Shown: piece by piece, positions 1-8,151 of the stretch
Layout of the letters: every line of letters begins with the position of its first letter
How positions within the stretch are numbered: the stretch's first letter is position 1
Assembly: GCA_002350525.1 (NCBI GenBank)
Contig: DEFA01000050.1
Location: 1-64,000, forward strand
DNA length: 64,000 nt
Direction of reading: 5' to 3'
Origin: Lachnospiraceae bacterium UBA2864
GTDB taxonomy: Bacteria > Bacillota > Clostridia > Lachnospirales > Lachnospiraceae
The notes under the pieces: model-generated
Seen by the model: the letters and a program-made list of their open reading frames with translations, nothing else
Databases searched by the model: none
Told to the model about the DNA's origin: nothing
Position numbers and translations under genes: made by a program

Positions 1-539
1 CGGTCATAAAGATCCAGGATGGCGCTTAAGTATACCTTGTGAACTTCAATGCCGATGTAATACTTAAACTCTGTTACATCTGTCAGCCACTTCTCGTTAG
101 GAGCATCCGCGTGGAAATCCCGGTTCAGGTAGTTTTTGGCGATGTGTGCCGGATCATTACTGCTCCTGGTACAGCTCTTCGGCTTCCACTTGATCGTAGA
201 CTGGATGCGTTCTTTGCGGCAGATCCTCAAGACACGCTTATCATTCACAGCGATACCATGCTTCCTGTCCAGCTCATCCCTTATCCGCCGGTATCCCATG
301 TCAGGATGCTTTTCATGGATATCTTTGATCTTCTCAGAGATCTCTTTATTATACTTTTCGCTGAAACTGACAGGGGCTTTCAGCCAGCGATAGTAAGCGC
401 TGCGTGATAGCTGAAGATGCTCACATAGCCTTTGTACGGGATAGCATTTTTCTTCAGACAGTTCTTTGATCGCTTGATATTTATACAGATGTTGAGTCAG
501 AGATAGCGATCTTTCATCTCTAACTCTCTGACTTTTTTT
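1..539 (-). CDS. IS3-family transposase OrfB, N-terminal part (truncated by window edge)
   Basis: Translating the minus strand from the frameshift site gives an uninterrupted OrfB start: after the shift it reads LTQHLYKYQAIKELSEEK, then a helix-turn-helix-like segment around SRSAYYRWLK, a HTH_21-type part (MGYRRIRDEL) and the beginning of the rve integrase core (KWLTDVTEFKYY, with the first catalytic Asp of the DDE triad). The remaining catalytic residues lie outside the window. There is no good independent start codon or ribosome site, so it is most likely made as an OrfAB fusion by -1 frameshifting. This frame begins upstream without an ATG, which is why it is easy to miss. Confidence 0.85.
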
Positions 540-1198
540 AACAGATCATTCTCCATCTGGAGATCACGATTCCTTCGCTCCAGTTCTGCGATCTTATCCC
601 GCAGTTCTTCCTCAGGCGTCCTGGCAGGCTGTGTACCTGCGCGTCTTCCGCGACGATCCTCCAGACCGGCTGATCCCATCTTTTCATAACGCAATACCCA
701 GTTACGTACCTGTTGATAGGAGCAGTTGTATTTCAATGCAGTCGCACCATAATTCTTATCATTGGCAAGGCAATACCTTACTATCTCAAGACGCTCTTCC
801 GGTGTTGTGTTTCTGGCTTTCCTCATGTAGCTACCTCCACCGCTTCCGCGGCATCTGATTTCTCCATGAGTATTATAACTCTTTATCCAACGTTGAAGTT
901 GGGTTTTTGAGCGAATACCATAGCGTGCTGCAACTGCTTGCAAGGATCCATTGCCTTCAAGATAATCATTTACAGCAGATATCTTCAACTCCTGGGAATA
1001 GTACTTAAAGGATTTTTGTTCCAATAAACCCGCAGGACCTTCGTTCCGATAAATATCTACCCACTTCCTAAACGTTTCTGTTCCGCAACCAGATAATCCA
1101 GCCTGTCTTGCCGCTTCCCGGATTCCTATTTCATCTCTGAGATATTTTTCTACCAGTTCCACTTTCAGGACTGGATCTATTTTTTTTCTTTCTGACAT
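497..1198 (-). CDS. IS3-family transposase OrfA (HTH protein)
   Basis: A 233-residue DNA-binding partner of the transposase. It carries repeated helix-turn-helix segments of the InsE/Tnp_1 type (about 20-60: IREAARQAGLS...TFRKW; about 65-115: AVAARYGIRSKTQLQRW; about 125-180) and ends in a coiled-coil/leucine-zipper tail (EEELRDKIAELERRNRDLQ), used in OrfA proteins for multimerisation. The start chosen is the ATG at 1198, preceded by GGGGG seven bases upstream; a longer reading from 1264 would begin outside the element. The frame runs into OrfB through a heptamer at 533-539 and stops at 497. The ribosome site is inside a perfect hairpin, a likely brake on expression from outside promoters. 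Confidence 0.9.
   Translation of the reverse strand: MSERKKIDPVLKVELVEKYLRDEIGIREAARQAGLSGCGTETFRKWVDIYRNEGPAGLLEQKSFKYYSQELKISAVNDYLEGNGSLQAVAARYGIRSKTQLQRWIKSYNTHGEIRCRGSGGGSYMRKARNTTPEERLEIVRYCLANDKNYGATALKYNCSYQQVRNWVLRYEKMGSAGLEDRRGRRAGTQPARTPEEELRDKIAELERRNRDLQMENDLLKKVRELEMKDRYL
533..539 (-). other. Probable -1 programmed frameshift site (A7) of the IS element
   Basis: On the minus strand OrfA reads TTA AAA AAA GTC, giving an A AAA AAA slippery heptamer in the right phase for a -1 slip. After the slip the frame continues open into OrfB. OrfA alone stops 12 codons further on. This is the normal layout of IS3-family elements; the slip itself is inferred. Confidence 0.75.
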
Positions 1199-1203
1199 AG
1201 AAA

Positions 1204-1248
1204 TACCCCCAAGTAGGTTTTTATATTTCATTGTCCTACTTGGGGGTA
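1204..1248 (-). repeat. Perfect 14-bp inverted repeat over the IS end and the OrfA ribosome site
   Basis: TACCCCCAAGTAGG (1204-1217) and its complement CCTACTTGGGGGTA (1235-1248) are perfect arms around a 17-base loop. On the minus strand the 3' arm contains the GGGGG that serves as ribosome site for the ATG at 1198. A transcript entering the element from outside would fold both arms and hide the ribosome site, while one initiated inside the left arm would not. Protection against read-through expression is known for IS10 and IS50; its operation here is inferred. Confidence 0.8.
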
Positions 1249-1284
1249 GCATATCACTAAGCATCGACCCTTTTTATATATTTT

Positions 1285-1785
1285 TTATTGTTTGCACATA
1301 GAATCAAGTGCGAGCTGCCAATATGGGCTGTCCTGTCCGTACTCTGTTTCTGCAACTGTAACAGTCTTAAGATTGATTCTTGTGAGTTTTCCGTTAGATC
1401 TCTGAACATCAAATGTCAGCTTAACATGTGTATTTGTAAATGTGATATTGTTATCTGCCATCTGGTTAGGCATCGCAACTGTAAGTCTGTAAGCATAACC
1501 TGAAACGGTCATGGATCCGTTACCAAGATCATCTGTAACATCATCAGATATTACCCATGCCGGACTTTCAAATTTATCAAGCATTGCACCAAAAGTGATA
1601 TCATTATTCGGAACTTTAGCGTTCTTTATCTCATCTATAACATCCTTCGACCAGCTTTTCGTTATTCCCTGAATAGTCTGTGTAATAGGATTCTTATATT
1701 CGCCCGGAAGAAATGTGTAAACCGCGAAAAGAATACCGCATGCAATAACGATACCAAGAATAACTCTCATAATCTTATTAAACAT
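1285..1785 (-). CDS. Hypothetical membrane-anchored protein
   Basis: A 166-residue protein I do not recognise. One hydrophobic segment near the N-terminus (about 7-26, VILGIVIACGILFAVYTFL) is preceded by a Lys and an Arg, so it is probably a single-pass anchor with the rest outside. The outer part alternates short hydrophobic strands (ITFGAMLDKF, NGSMTVSGYAYRLTV, HVKLTFDVQRSNGKLTRINLKTV), suggesting a small beta-rich domain. The start is supported by GAGGTAG ahead of the ATG. It follows the HD-domain gene by about 30 bp and is probably cotranscribed with it. The IS element lies just downstream. Confidence 0.7.
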   Translation of the reverse strand: MFNKIMRVILGIVIACGILFAVYTFLPGEYKNPITQTIQGITKSWSKDVIDEIKNAKVPNNDITFGAMLDKFESPAWVISDDVTDDLGNGSMTVSGYAYRLTVAMPNQMADNNITFTNTHVKLTFDVQRSNGKLTRINLKTVTVAETEYGQDSPYWQLALDSMCKQ

Positions 1786-1815
1786 TTTTATCTACCTCTT
1801 TAATATATAAAAATT

Positions 1816-2406
1816 TTAAAAAAGTTCTTTTTCAAGCTGATAGATATAACTCTCTATCAACTGCATACGCTTAACATATTCCGCTCTGGCAGCTTCCGTC
1901 TTGCATCTCTTGATCTTAGGCTTATTCCTTCTGTAGAAATCCTTGATCCTATAATATGCACGCTTATAACTTGCCTCATCTTCAAGCGCGACTGCCATAC
2001 AGTCCCACATGATTCCAAGGGCTCCGACCTCATCCAGAAGATCCGCATCCATTACAATCTTTGCTTCTATCGAAAGCTCTCTCTCCGTATCCTTATCGGA
2101 ATGCTGAAGGATGATCTCTCCAACCCTTGTAATGATCGCCGGATCGACTCCTATACTGTCCAGATATTCAACAGCAATTTCTGCACTCACCTCATTATGC
2201 GGTCTCTCATCTTCCCAGCCGATATCATGAAGCAATGCCGCCAACACTATTACATCCAAATCGCCCCCGAGCTTAGTCTGAAGACGTATAGCCCATCTGT
2301 AAACACGCATGGTATGTTCATAACGGTTTCTGAACGGATATAGATTGGGTCTTCCGTTTTCAGAAGCCGTTTTTTTAACAAACTCAATTACTTCTGAGTA
2401 ATCCAT
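1816..2406 (-). CDS. HD-domain phosphohydrolase
   Basis: A 196-residue soluble protein with an HD domain covering most of its length. The metal-ligand pattern is visible: an early His (NRYEHTMRVYRWA), the HD pair in LAALLHDIGWEDE, further His in LQHSDKDTERE and an Asp in VMDADLLDEVGALG. HD proteins of this size hydrolyse phosphate esters of nucleotides or related metabolites; nothing here fixes the substrate. The start ATG has AAGGGG ten bases upstream. It is the first gene of a two-gene unit with the small membrane protein at 1285. Confidence 0.85.
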   Translation of the reverse strand: MDYSEVIEFVKKTASENGRPNLYPFRNRYEHTMRVYRWAIRLQTKLGGDLDVIVLAALLHDIGWEDERPHNEVSAEIAVEYLDSIGVDPAIITRVGEIILQHSDKDTERELSIEAKIVMDADLLDEVGALGIMWDCMAVALEDEASYKRAYYRIKDFYRRNKPKIKRCKTEAARAEYVKRMQLIESYIYQLEKELF

Positions 2407-2542
2407 GAATTAGTATCCCCTTCTCATTACATTTACGGGTATAGTATCCCCATCTGTAACAACTAATTTACATAATAACACTATTATCGAATTATTGCAA
2501 TCAAATCTGATTTTACAATTCTCATTAAACCGTCGGAAATTA

Positions 2543-2813
2543 AAACCACGCGGCTGAGACTTCGAAATGCTCCAATAAGCGTTACCTTGGCAGTTAACTC
2601 AGCCCAGGCGCCCTCACGGCGCACAGAGAAATCCTACTTAGTGCTGCTTTGTTCCCAACCTGACACGGTTCGCAGGCACCTGTCGCGTAAGACCCAGACA
2701 TCAACATCACTTACCAAGGGCAGCCCTACTGAAAACATCCCTCGGACCAGCCATCACCCCTGCTATAGCGGATTGCAGGTACAGGGCACCGCTAACTCCC
2801 CGGCTGCGTGGTT
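2543..2813 (-). ncRNA. ffs: Signal recognition particle RNA, large type with Alu domain
   Basis: The minus strand carries the conserved S-domain core GTGTCAGG...GGGAAC...AAGCAGCACTAAG, with the GGAA tetraloop closed by TTG/CAA instead of the usual CCG/CGG, a pair-preserving change. The 5' half has the Alu-domain signature (GGTGCCCTGTACC, AATCCGCTATAGCAGGGGTG). The ends AAACCACGC and GCGTGGTTT pair with each other and define the boundaries. About 270 nt is the normal size of the large Firmicute form. It guides membrane-protein ribosomes together with Ffh. The ORF readable on the opposite strand here is spurious. Confidence 0.93.
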
Positions 2814-2818
2814 TCTCT

Positions 2819-2847
2819 AGTATAACCAAGTCTTGAATTCATGTCAA
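2819..2847 (-). promoter_or_regulatory. SigA-type promoter of ffs
   Basis: On the minus strand TTGACA (2842-2847) and TATACT (2819-2824) are separated by exactly 17 bp, placing the start near 2812, which agrees with the 5' end of the SRP RNA deduced from pairing of its ends. Confidence 0.85.
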
Positions 2848-2882
2848 GTTTTTCCCATTATCAGACTTGTTTCATAATTCGA

Positions 2883-3350
2883 TCAAATCTTAAATTTTCC
2901 GGCTCTTAAGTCAGCGAAAAACTCCTTCATAAGGCTGCTGCACTCGTCTTCCAATACCCCTTTGGTAATATCAACTCTGTGATTAAATCCGTCCATGTTG
3001 AGAAGATTGATGACCGAGCCTGCGCACCCCGCCTTCGGGTTCATACAGCCTATCACAACTTCGGGAATCCGGGCCTGAAGAATGGCTCCCGCACACATCT
3101 GGCATGGTTCGAGTGTCACATACATCCTGCACTCCTCAAGTCGCCAGTCTCCCATGAACTTACTGGCCTTCTTTATAGCGAGTATCTCGGCATGAGCCAG
3201 AGTAGTCTTATCCTTATTACGCCTGTTGTAGCCTCTTCCGATTATCTTATCTTCATATACTATTACACAGCCTATGGGAACATCTCCGTTCTGATAAGCC
3301 TTCTTCGCCTGACGTATAGCCTCACGCATGTATTTTATATCTTTGTCCAT
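2883..3350 (-). CDS. tadA: tRNA-specific adenosine deaminase TadA
   Basis: A 155-residue cytidine/deoxycytidylate-deaminase-fold enzyme that converts A34 to inosine in the tRNA-Arg wobble position. The zinc and proton-shuttle motifs are present: HAE at about residues 53-55 and PCQMC with Cys83 and Cys86. The tail FFADLR is typical of bacterial TadA. The start was set at the ATG at 3350 (MDKDIKYM), which has GGAGAG nine bases upstream; eight further codons upstream are open but lack a ribosome site. The neighbour upstream is the sensor kinase of the Bce-like module, separated by about 50 bp. Confidence 0.93.
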   Translation of the reverse strand: MDKDIKYMREAIRQAKKAYQNGDVPIGCVIVYEDKIIGRGYNRRNKDKTTLAHAEILAIKKASKFMGDWRLEECRMYVTLEPCQMCAGAILQARIPEVVIGCMNPKAGCAGSVINLLNMDGFNHRVDITKGVLEDECSSLMKEFFADLRAGKFKI

Positions 3351-3401
3351 ATTTCTTCTCTCCATAAAGCACAAAACAGCCGTCTCTCCTGAAAAATACT
3401 A

Positions 3402-4403
3402 TCAGAACAATATGATCACTTCTGTCCCTTTTCCTTCCTCAGACTGAATTACTAGATCATGTTCAAGTCTTCTGCAGAGCTTCCTTGCCAGATAGAGTCC
3501 CAGTCCCGTCGAAGCCTTTCCGGCTCTTCCGTTGGTACCCGTGAATCCCTTGTCAAACACCCGACCCAGCTCAGCCTTCTTTATACCGCAGCCGTTATCC
3601 TTTATATGAAGCCTGGTCTTCCCCTCTTCCTCCGAAAGGAACACCGACAGCTTCAGCTGTTCATCCTCCTTGGCGTACTTGATACTGTTATCCATAATCT
3701 GCCCGATTATAAATCCGAGCCATTTGCCGTCGCTCTTAACAGGCTTCGCCGGCTTGAGATCTTGGATATCCATAGCCGCTCTCATGGATATCAGGGTCTT
3801 TTTCCTCTTTTTAATGCAGTCTCTCACTATTCCCGTTATATCAACTTCCTTGATGAAGTAATCCTTCTCAACCTCGGCACTTCTGGAATAGAACAGTGCC
3901 TGTTCCACATAGCTTTCTATCCTGTCTATCTCAACATCGATATCACTGCTGCCCACCGAATCTTCTCTGTGGTTCTCAATTATCATCTTCGATGTTGATA
4001 TAGGAATCTTTACCTCATGTACCCAGGTTTCTATATATTCCTTATATTCTTCGAGGCTTCTCTTATATCCGGCCACATTGTCGCACATGGATTTTTCCGC
4101 ATCACTCAGGATATCATGAAGCTGCTGCCCTTCCTGGGAGCCCGCTTCCTTTATAACCTCGGGGATGAGGTATTTCTTATCCAGACCTTCCATCATGCTT
4201 TTCGTACTGTCGAAGACCTTCTTCAGCCTCAGATAATCAGCAAAAATGCACACAAAAAAACACAGCACAAGAGCTGTTGTAGCATATAACATAAGATAGA
4301 CAGATCCCTTAAGAGTCATAAGGAAAATGTCTATCGATGTAACAAGAAGTATAAGTCCCACCGGCCAGTACCAGTGTTCTTTTAAATATTTCCCGAATTT
4401 CAA
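3402..4403 (-). CDS. bceS: Intramembrane-sensing histidine kinase, BceS-like
   Basis: A 333-residue kinase with two transmembrane segments at about 13-30 and 36-55 joined by only a few residues, so there is no sensor domain outside the cell. This is the hallmark of BceS-type kinases, which read the state of their ABC transporter. The phospho-acceptor is His129 in TWVHEVKIPIS. The catalytic domain shows the N box (IMDNSIKYA), G1 (IKDNGCGI), F (RVFDKGFTG) and G2 (STGLGLYLARKL). The start overlaps the regulator stop by four bases (ATGA), implying translational coupling. Length matches B. subtilis BceS. The symbol reflects family, not a proven drug range. Confidence 0.9.
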   Translation of the reverse strand: MKFGKYLKEHWYWPVGLILLVTSIDIFLMTLKGSVYLMLYATTALVLCFFVCIFADYLRLKKVFDSTKSMMEGLDKKYLIPEVIKEAGSQEGQQLHDILSDAEKSMCDNVAGYKRSLEEYKEYIETWVHEVKIPISTSKMIIENHREDSVGSSDIDVEIDRIESYVEQALFYSRSAEVEKDYFIKEVDITGIVRDCIKKRKKTLISMRAAMDIQDLKPAKPVKSDGKWLGFIIGQIMDNSIKYAKEDEQLKLSVFLSEEEGKTRLHIKDNGCGIKKAELGRVFDKGFTGTNGRAGKASTGLGLYLARKLCRRLEHDLVIQSEEGKGTEVIILF

Positions 4404-5110
4404 TTTAATATATACCCCATACCACGTCTCGTGGTCACTGCATTTACTATACCTATCTGTTCAAGCTTGCCCTTAAGTCTTGTCATATTGACCGTCAGAG
4501 TATTGTCATCCACGTAGGCATCGTTATCCCAGAGAAAACTTATGATATCATCTCTGGATACGATTACACCCTTCTTTCTCACAAGAAGCGTAAGTATCTG
4601 GAGCTCGTTCTTGGAGAGGATGACTTCCTCACCGGAATCGTTCGCTATCTTTCCCTTCATGATATCAAGGATAAATGTACCGCCGCTCTCAAGTTCAACC
4701 TTAACAACATCGGAACTTTCGCGATTCTTATAGGTTCTCCTCAGAACCCCTTCCATACGGGCCAGAAGTATTCTCGTATTAAAAGGCTTCGGAACAAAAT
4801 CATCGGCTCCGCTTTGAATGCTCATAAGTTCTGTCAGCTCACTGTTATCACTTGTTATCATAATTACAGGACAGGAGGTCTTGTCACGATAAGCCTTACA
4901 TATCTTAATACCGTCAAATCCCGGAAGTCCTATATCCAGAAGAAGCAGCGACAGTTTTTCTTCCATAAGCTTATCGATCAGCTCATCTTCCGTAATCCCG
5001 ACATATTCGGCCGGTTCTATAAACCTGCTGTCATACCCGTTGGATTCCAGAAAGAGTTTTAACTCACTGCCCATCTTCTTATCATCTTCAAGAATTCCTA
5101 TTTTATACAT
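4400..5110 (-). CDS. bceR: OmpR-family response regulator, BceR-like
   Basis: A 236-residue regulator with an N-terminal receiver (phospho-acceptor Asp59 in LLLLDIGLPGFDG, Thr switch in MITSD, conserved Lys in FVPKPF) and a C-terminal winged helix (LTLLVRKKGVIVSRDDIISFLW...TRRGMGYIL). The ATG has GGAGAA eight bases upstream. It lies between the permease and the kinase. A perfect inverted repeat matching the BceR consensus stands before the transporter genes at 8038-8061, so it probably activates transcription of the ATPase and permease and, by readthrough, of its own gene. Confidence 0.9.
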   Translation of the reverse strand: MYKIGILEDDKKMGSELKLFLESNGYDSRFIEPAEYVGITEDELIDKLMEEKLSLLLLDIGLPGFDGIKICKAYRDKTSCPVIMITSDNSELTELMSIQSGADDFVPKPFNTRILLARMEGVLRRTYKNRESSDVVKVELESGGTFILDIMKGKIANDSGEEVILSKNELQILTLLVRKKGVIVSRDDIISFLWDNDAYVDDNTLTVNMTRLKGKLEQIGIVNAVTTRRGMGYILN

Positions 5111-5153
5111 TTGCTTTCTCCGTTATTAAAAAATCGTTTTAAGCTTTTCTCAT

Positions 5154-7202
5154 TCACCATACGTTCTTCTCTCCGATTATCAGTTTCTTACATCCTTCAA
5201 ATGTTGTCAAGAAGTATCCGCCGTATATAACTATCATGATAATAAATGTAAAGAGTATTCCCGAAGCCATGTTTACCATACCTAAGGCCGACAGAAGTCC
5301 CTTAATATATCTGAGCCCGAAAAATGCCGTAAATACTGCGATTATAAGCGGTATCAGGAAATTCATAAGCACTTGAACAAAAATTGCTTTCTTCATCAGA
5401 TTCTCACCCGCTCCTATTCTCGAGAGAACGCGGAACTTCTGAACCGAATCAAGAGCATCCGACATGATTTTAAGTGCAATTATCGCGGCACATGCTATAA
5501 CAAAGACTATTCCGATATAGAGAACAAAGAATACGGTGATGACCGAGGTTCCTACACTTGCCTCTTTAACAGCAGTTTTTGTAGCGAGTCCGACACCCGT
5601 CTCACCTTCTTTAAGTTCAGCATTCATTGTCCTTTCGCTTATTTCTCCCAATGCTTCCGTAAGCTCTGTATCAATAGCTGATATTTCTTTAGCCGATTTT
5701 GCATTATAATCCGCTATGATAAGAGTAGAGGTACATTCCAGTCCGCTGTCCGGCGCATCCACTACTTCATCGGGTATAATGACAGCTCCCATATCAGCAC
5801 TCATTCCCGACATAACGATAAACTCCGATATTACCTCCTTATATGCGGGACTGAGAGGATGATTGCCTGGTGTAAGTACATTTCCCTGTTCCATTGACGG
5901 ATTAAGCAGTGTATTAAGCAGATCGAAGTCTGATACTATTGCATACTGATCATCACCTATCACCAATTCTTCTCTTCCATACATTCTCTCAAGCCTGTTG
6001 TAGTCTGAAAGCTTTATGACATTCTCCGGCGAAGCCCAGTCTGCATGAAGAAATACTTCTCTTGCCTTATCCATAACCGGTGCAACCGTATCCGCAATGG
6101 TAACAGAATCTCCCTGATATACGGGGATCAAAAGCTTTTCACACGTCCACTTCTTCAACGGTACTCCCTTCTCCTCCAGAAAGCCTTCCGCATCATCACA
6201 ATCGATCAATATAGTCACATCAACCGGAGTAGCGTTTCCGAGACGGTGATTCAGATAGGTTCTGATGGAGAAACCGCTTGAAAACAGACACAGTGCTATG
6301 GAGAGAAGCAGTGATATAAGTGCCATAGATATAGCGGAGGTGTTCATATTTCCGCTGAATTGCCTTACGACAAATGCATTTAACCCTTTTTTATAGAAGC
6401 CTTGTCTCTTCTCTGCCAGTTTTTGAAAAAATCCGGCGAAGGAATAAAACATTACGAATATTGATATGATAATTATGATACCGCAGGTGATAAACTCCCA
6501 CTTACCTATGGTTTTTCCGAAAAATCCAACACATATCCCCGCCGCAATCAGAGCAACGATTGATAGAATAAAAAGAACCGCACTTATCTTTGTGCTTTTT
6601 ATAACCTGCTTTTCACGTGCTTTCTCGGCATTCATAAGGTCTATAAGCTTATATCTCGCCACCATTTTCGTATTAAATATCAATACAACCAGAAATATGG
6701 TAACAAAGCAAAGCATCGTGACGGCAGCCGCCTTGCCCGATATATCGAAAGTATAACCGGTTACATCTACAGCAAACATCCGGGCAACTACAATTGACAG
6801 CAGCTGGGAGCCGAAGATTCCCGCAGCCATACCGACTACCAGTGATGCAAAACCCACCACACAGGTCTCGCATATAAGAATTCTCGATACCTTCTTCTTA
6901 CCCATTCCGAGAAGCATGTATATTCCGAATTCCTTCTTACGCCTCTTTATAAGAAATCTGTTTGCATATATGATGAGCATTCCGAGGACCACAGCCACTC
7001 CGACCGAAACTCCTCCCATCAAAGTGATAAGCATCTTAACGTTGTCATTACCGGATCTCGACACATCCTCCATAAGCCCCTGAGTGCCTATCGAATTAAA
7101 CATATAGAATATGGCAACGCCTATGATAAGCGTGAAGAAGTAGACAGAATAATCTCTTCCGGACTTTTTTATATTCTTTAAAGCAATCTTAAATGAGTTC
7201 AT
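5154..7202 (-). CDS. bceB: BceB-type ABC transporter permease
   Basis: A 682-residue permease of the antimicrobial-peptide detoxification class. An N-terminal helix follows KNIKKSGRDYSVYFFTLIIG; several helices come in the first half (about 55-300). A large external domain of roughly 200 residues lies between helices VII and VIII (about 310-560), and three helices follow at the C-terminus, the last carrying FtsX-like features. BceB proteins shield undecaprenyl-pyrophosphate intermediates from bacitracin-like peptides and pass the signal to BceS. The ATG at 7202 was chosen for GGAGGGG upstream; it overlaps the end of the ATPase gene by 14 bp. Confidence 0.88.
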   Translation of the reverse strand: MNSFKIALKNIKKSGRDYSVYFFTLIIGVAIFYMFNSIGTQGLMEDVSRSGNDNVKMLITLMGGVSVGVAVVLGMLIIYANRFLIKRRKKEFGIYMLLGMGKKKVSRILICETCVVGFASLVVGMAAGIFGSQLLSIVVARMFAVDVTGYTFDISGKAAAVTMLCFVTIFLVVLIFNTKMVARYKLIDLMNAEKAREKQVIKSTKISAVLFILSIVALIAAGICVGFFGKTIGKWEFITCGIIIIISIFVMFYSFAGFFQKLAEKRQGFYKKGLNAFVVRQFSGNMNTSAISMALISLLLSIALCLFSSGFSIRTYLNHRLGNATPVDVTILIDCDDAEGFLEEKGVPLKKWTCEKLLIPVYQGDSVTIADTVAPVMDKAREVFLHADWASPENVIKLSDYNRLERMYGREELVIGDDQYAIVSDFDLLNTLLNPSMEQGNVLTPGNHPLSPAYKEVISEFIVMSGMSADMGAVIIPDEVVDAPDSGLECTSTLIIADYNAKSAKEISAIDTELTEALGEISERTMNAELKEGETGVGLATKTAVKEASVGTSVITVFFVLYIGIVFVIACAAIIALKIMSDALDSVQKFRVLSRIGAGENLMKKAIFVQVLMNFLIPLIIAVFTAFFGLRYIKGLLSALGMVNMASGILFTFIIMIVIYGGYFLTTFEGCKKLIIGEKNVW

Positions 7203-7959
7203 CCAATTCCCCTCCGAGTACGGTCGTAACATCCACTATTCTCTTAAAAAAGTCTTTTCTGTCCTCACCCTCATCCCGGACTATCTCGGTAAATATCTTT
7301 CCGTCCTTGATGAAAATGATACGTCCCGCATAACTTGCACTGAAGGCATCATGTGTAACCATGAGTATGGTTGAACCCAGAGACTTATTCAGTTCCATCA
7401 GGCTGTCCATAAGCGCTTTAGACGCTTTGGAGTCCAGTGCTCCCGTAGGTTCATCCGCCAGAACAAGCGACGGATCCGTAATCACCGCTCTTGCCGCAGC
7501 AACTCTCTGCTTCTGTCCTCCTGACATTTCAGAAGGGAATTTCTTAAGGATCTCGGTAATTCCGAGTTTTTCGGCTATGGCTTTAATCTTTGCCTCAATC
7601 TCAGAGGTCTTGACTCCCTTGATAGAAAGTGCGAGGGCAATATTCTCCTCTGCAGTCATGGTATCAAGAAGGTTGAAGTCCTGGAAGATAAAACCAAGCC
7701 TGCTGCATCTGAACTCATCCAACTTCTTACCTTTAAGTTCGTTTATATCCTGTTCATCTATAAGGACCTGTCCTGCCGACAGTTTATCTATGGTAGATAT
7801 ACAGTTAAGCAGTGTCGTCTTTCCGCTTCCGCTGGCTCCCATTATTCCAACGAACTCGCCTTCCTCCACAGAAAAACTGAGCCCGCAAAGAGCAGCAGTA
7901 ACGTTTGCTTTATTGCCGTAATACTTCTCGGCATTGATAACTTCAAGTATCTTTTTCAC
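7189..7959 (-). CDS. bceA: BceA-type ABC transporter ATP-binding protein
   Basis: A 256-residue ATPase with Walker A (GASGSGKTTLLN), Q-loop (IFQDFNLLD), signature (SGGQKQRVAAARA), Walker B (LVLADEPTGALD) and the switch His (VTHDAF). Family members of the MacB/LolD/Bce group share these. The start is taken as GTG at 7959 (read VKKILEV) because GGGAGG sits eight bases ahead and the length then matches BceA; the longer open stretch upstream runs into the promoter. It is the first gene of the bceA-bceB-bceR-bceS unit. Confidence 0.9.
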   Translation of the reverse strand: MKKILEVINAEKYYGNKANVTAALCGLSFSVEEGEFVGIMGASGSGKTTLLNCISTIDKLSAGQVLIDEQDINELKGKKLDEFRCSRLGFIFQDFNLLDTMTAEENIALALSIKGVKTSEIEAKIKAIAEKLGITEILKKFPSEMSGGQKQRVAAARAVITDPSLVLADEPTGALDSKASKALMDSLMELNKSLGSTILMVTHDAFSASYAGRIIFIKDGKIFTEIVRDEGEDRKDFFKRIVDVTTVLGGELDELI

Positions 7960-8037
7960 TGATATTTCCTCCCGGCTATTCATCTTAAAAAAACTATACC
8001 ACTTAACTGTATATCCAAACAATTTAAATGCCCTACA

Positions 8038-8061
8038 AAACCTTACAGAGTTGTAAGGTTT
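8038..8061. promoter_or_regulatory. BceR-type operator, perfect inverted repeat
   Basis: AAACCTTACA, four bases (GAGT), then TGTAAGGTTT: 10-bp perfect arms. The core TTACA-N4-TGTAA fits the BceR binding consensus TNACA-N4-TGTAA known from B. subtilis (from memory). On the minus strand it lies upstream of a promoter with a good -10, TATAGT (7993-7998), but no recognisable -35, as expected of an activator-dependent promoter. The box is about 22 bp upstream of the -35 position. It could also fold as a hairpin ending rsmA transcription. Confidence 0.75.
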
Positions 8062-8151
8062 CATAGGGCAGTGCTTCTTACTTACATATATATTCTTACA
8101 TTAATGATTGAATTCTTCTCGCAGCATGATCGGAATCTGTTCTCAACATAT

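Larger units (their letters stand above)
1..1256 (-). mobile_element. IS3-family (IS150-like) insertion sequence, 5' part; 3' part beyond the window
   Basis: Two overlapping transposase frames, a slippery heptamer and a terminal sequence mark this as an IS3-family element read on the minus strand. The orfA-side end is placed at 1256 because the outward sequence from there starts TGATATGCTACCCCC, which resembles in layout the TG-starting end of IS150 (compared from memory). The other end lies beyond position 1, so terminal repeats and target duplication cannot be checked. The element stops 28 bp from the stop codon of the small membrane protein at 1285 and does not break it. Confidence 0.85.

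Noticed and set aside
39..407. Plus-strand frames at the left edge
   Set aside because: They are antisense to the IS3-family OrfB, whose frame is continuous and motif-bearing.
2587..2820. A 77-codon frame in the SRP RNA region
   Set aside because: The segment has the full SRP RNA core, matching end pairing and a promoter on the other strand.
8030..8069. Reading the inverted repeat here only as an rsmA terminator
   Set aside because: It is over 80 bp from the rsmA stop, has no T run after the stem on the minus strand, and matches the BceR consensus before the bce promoter.
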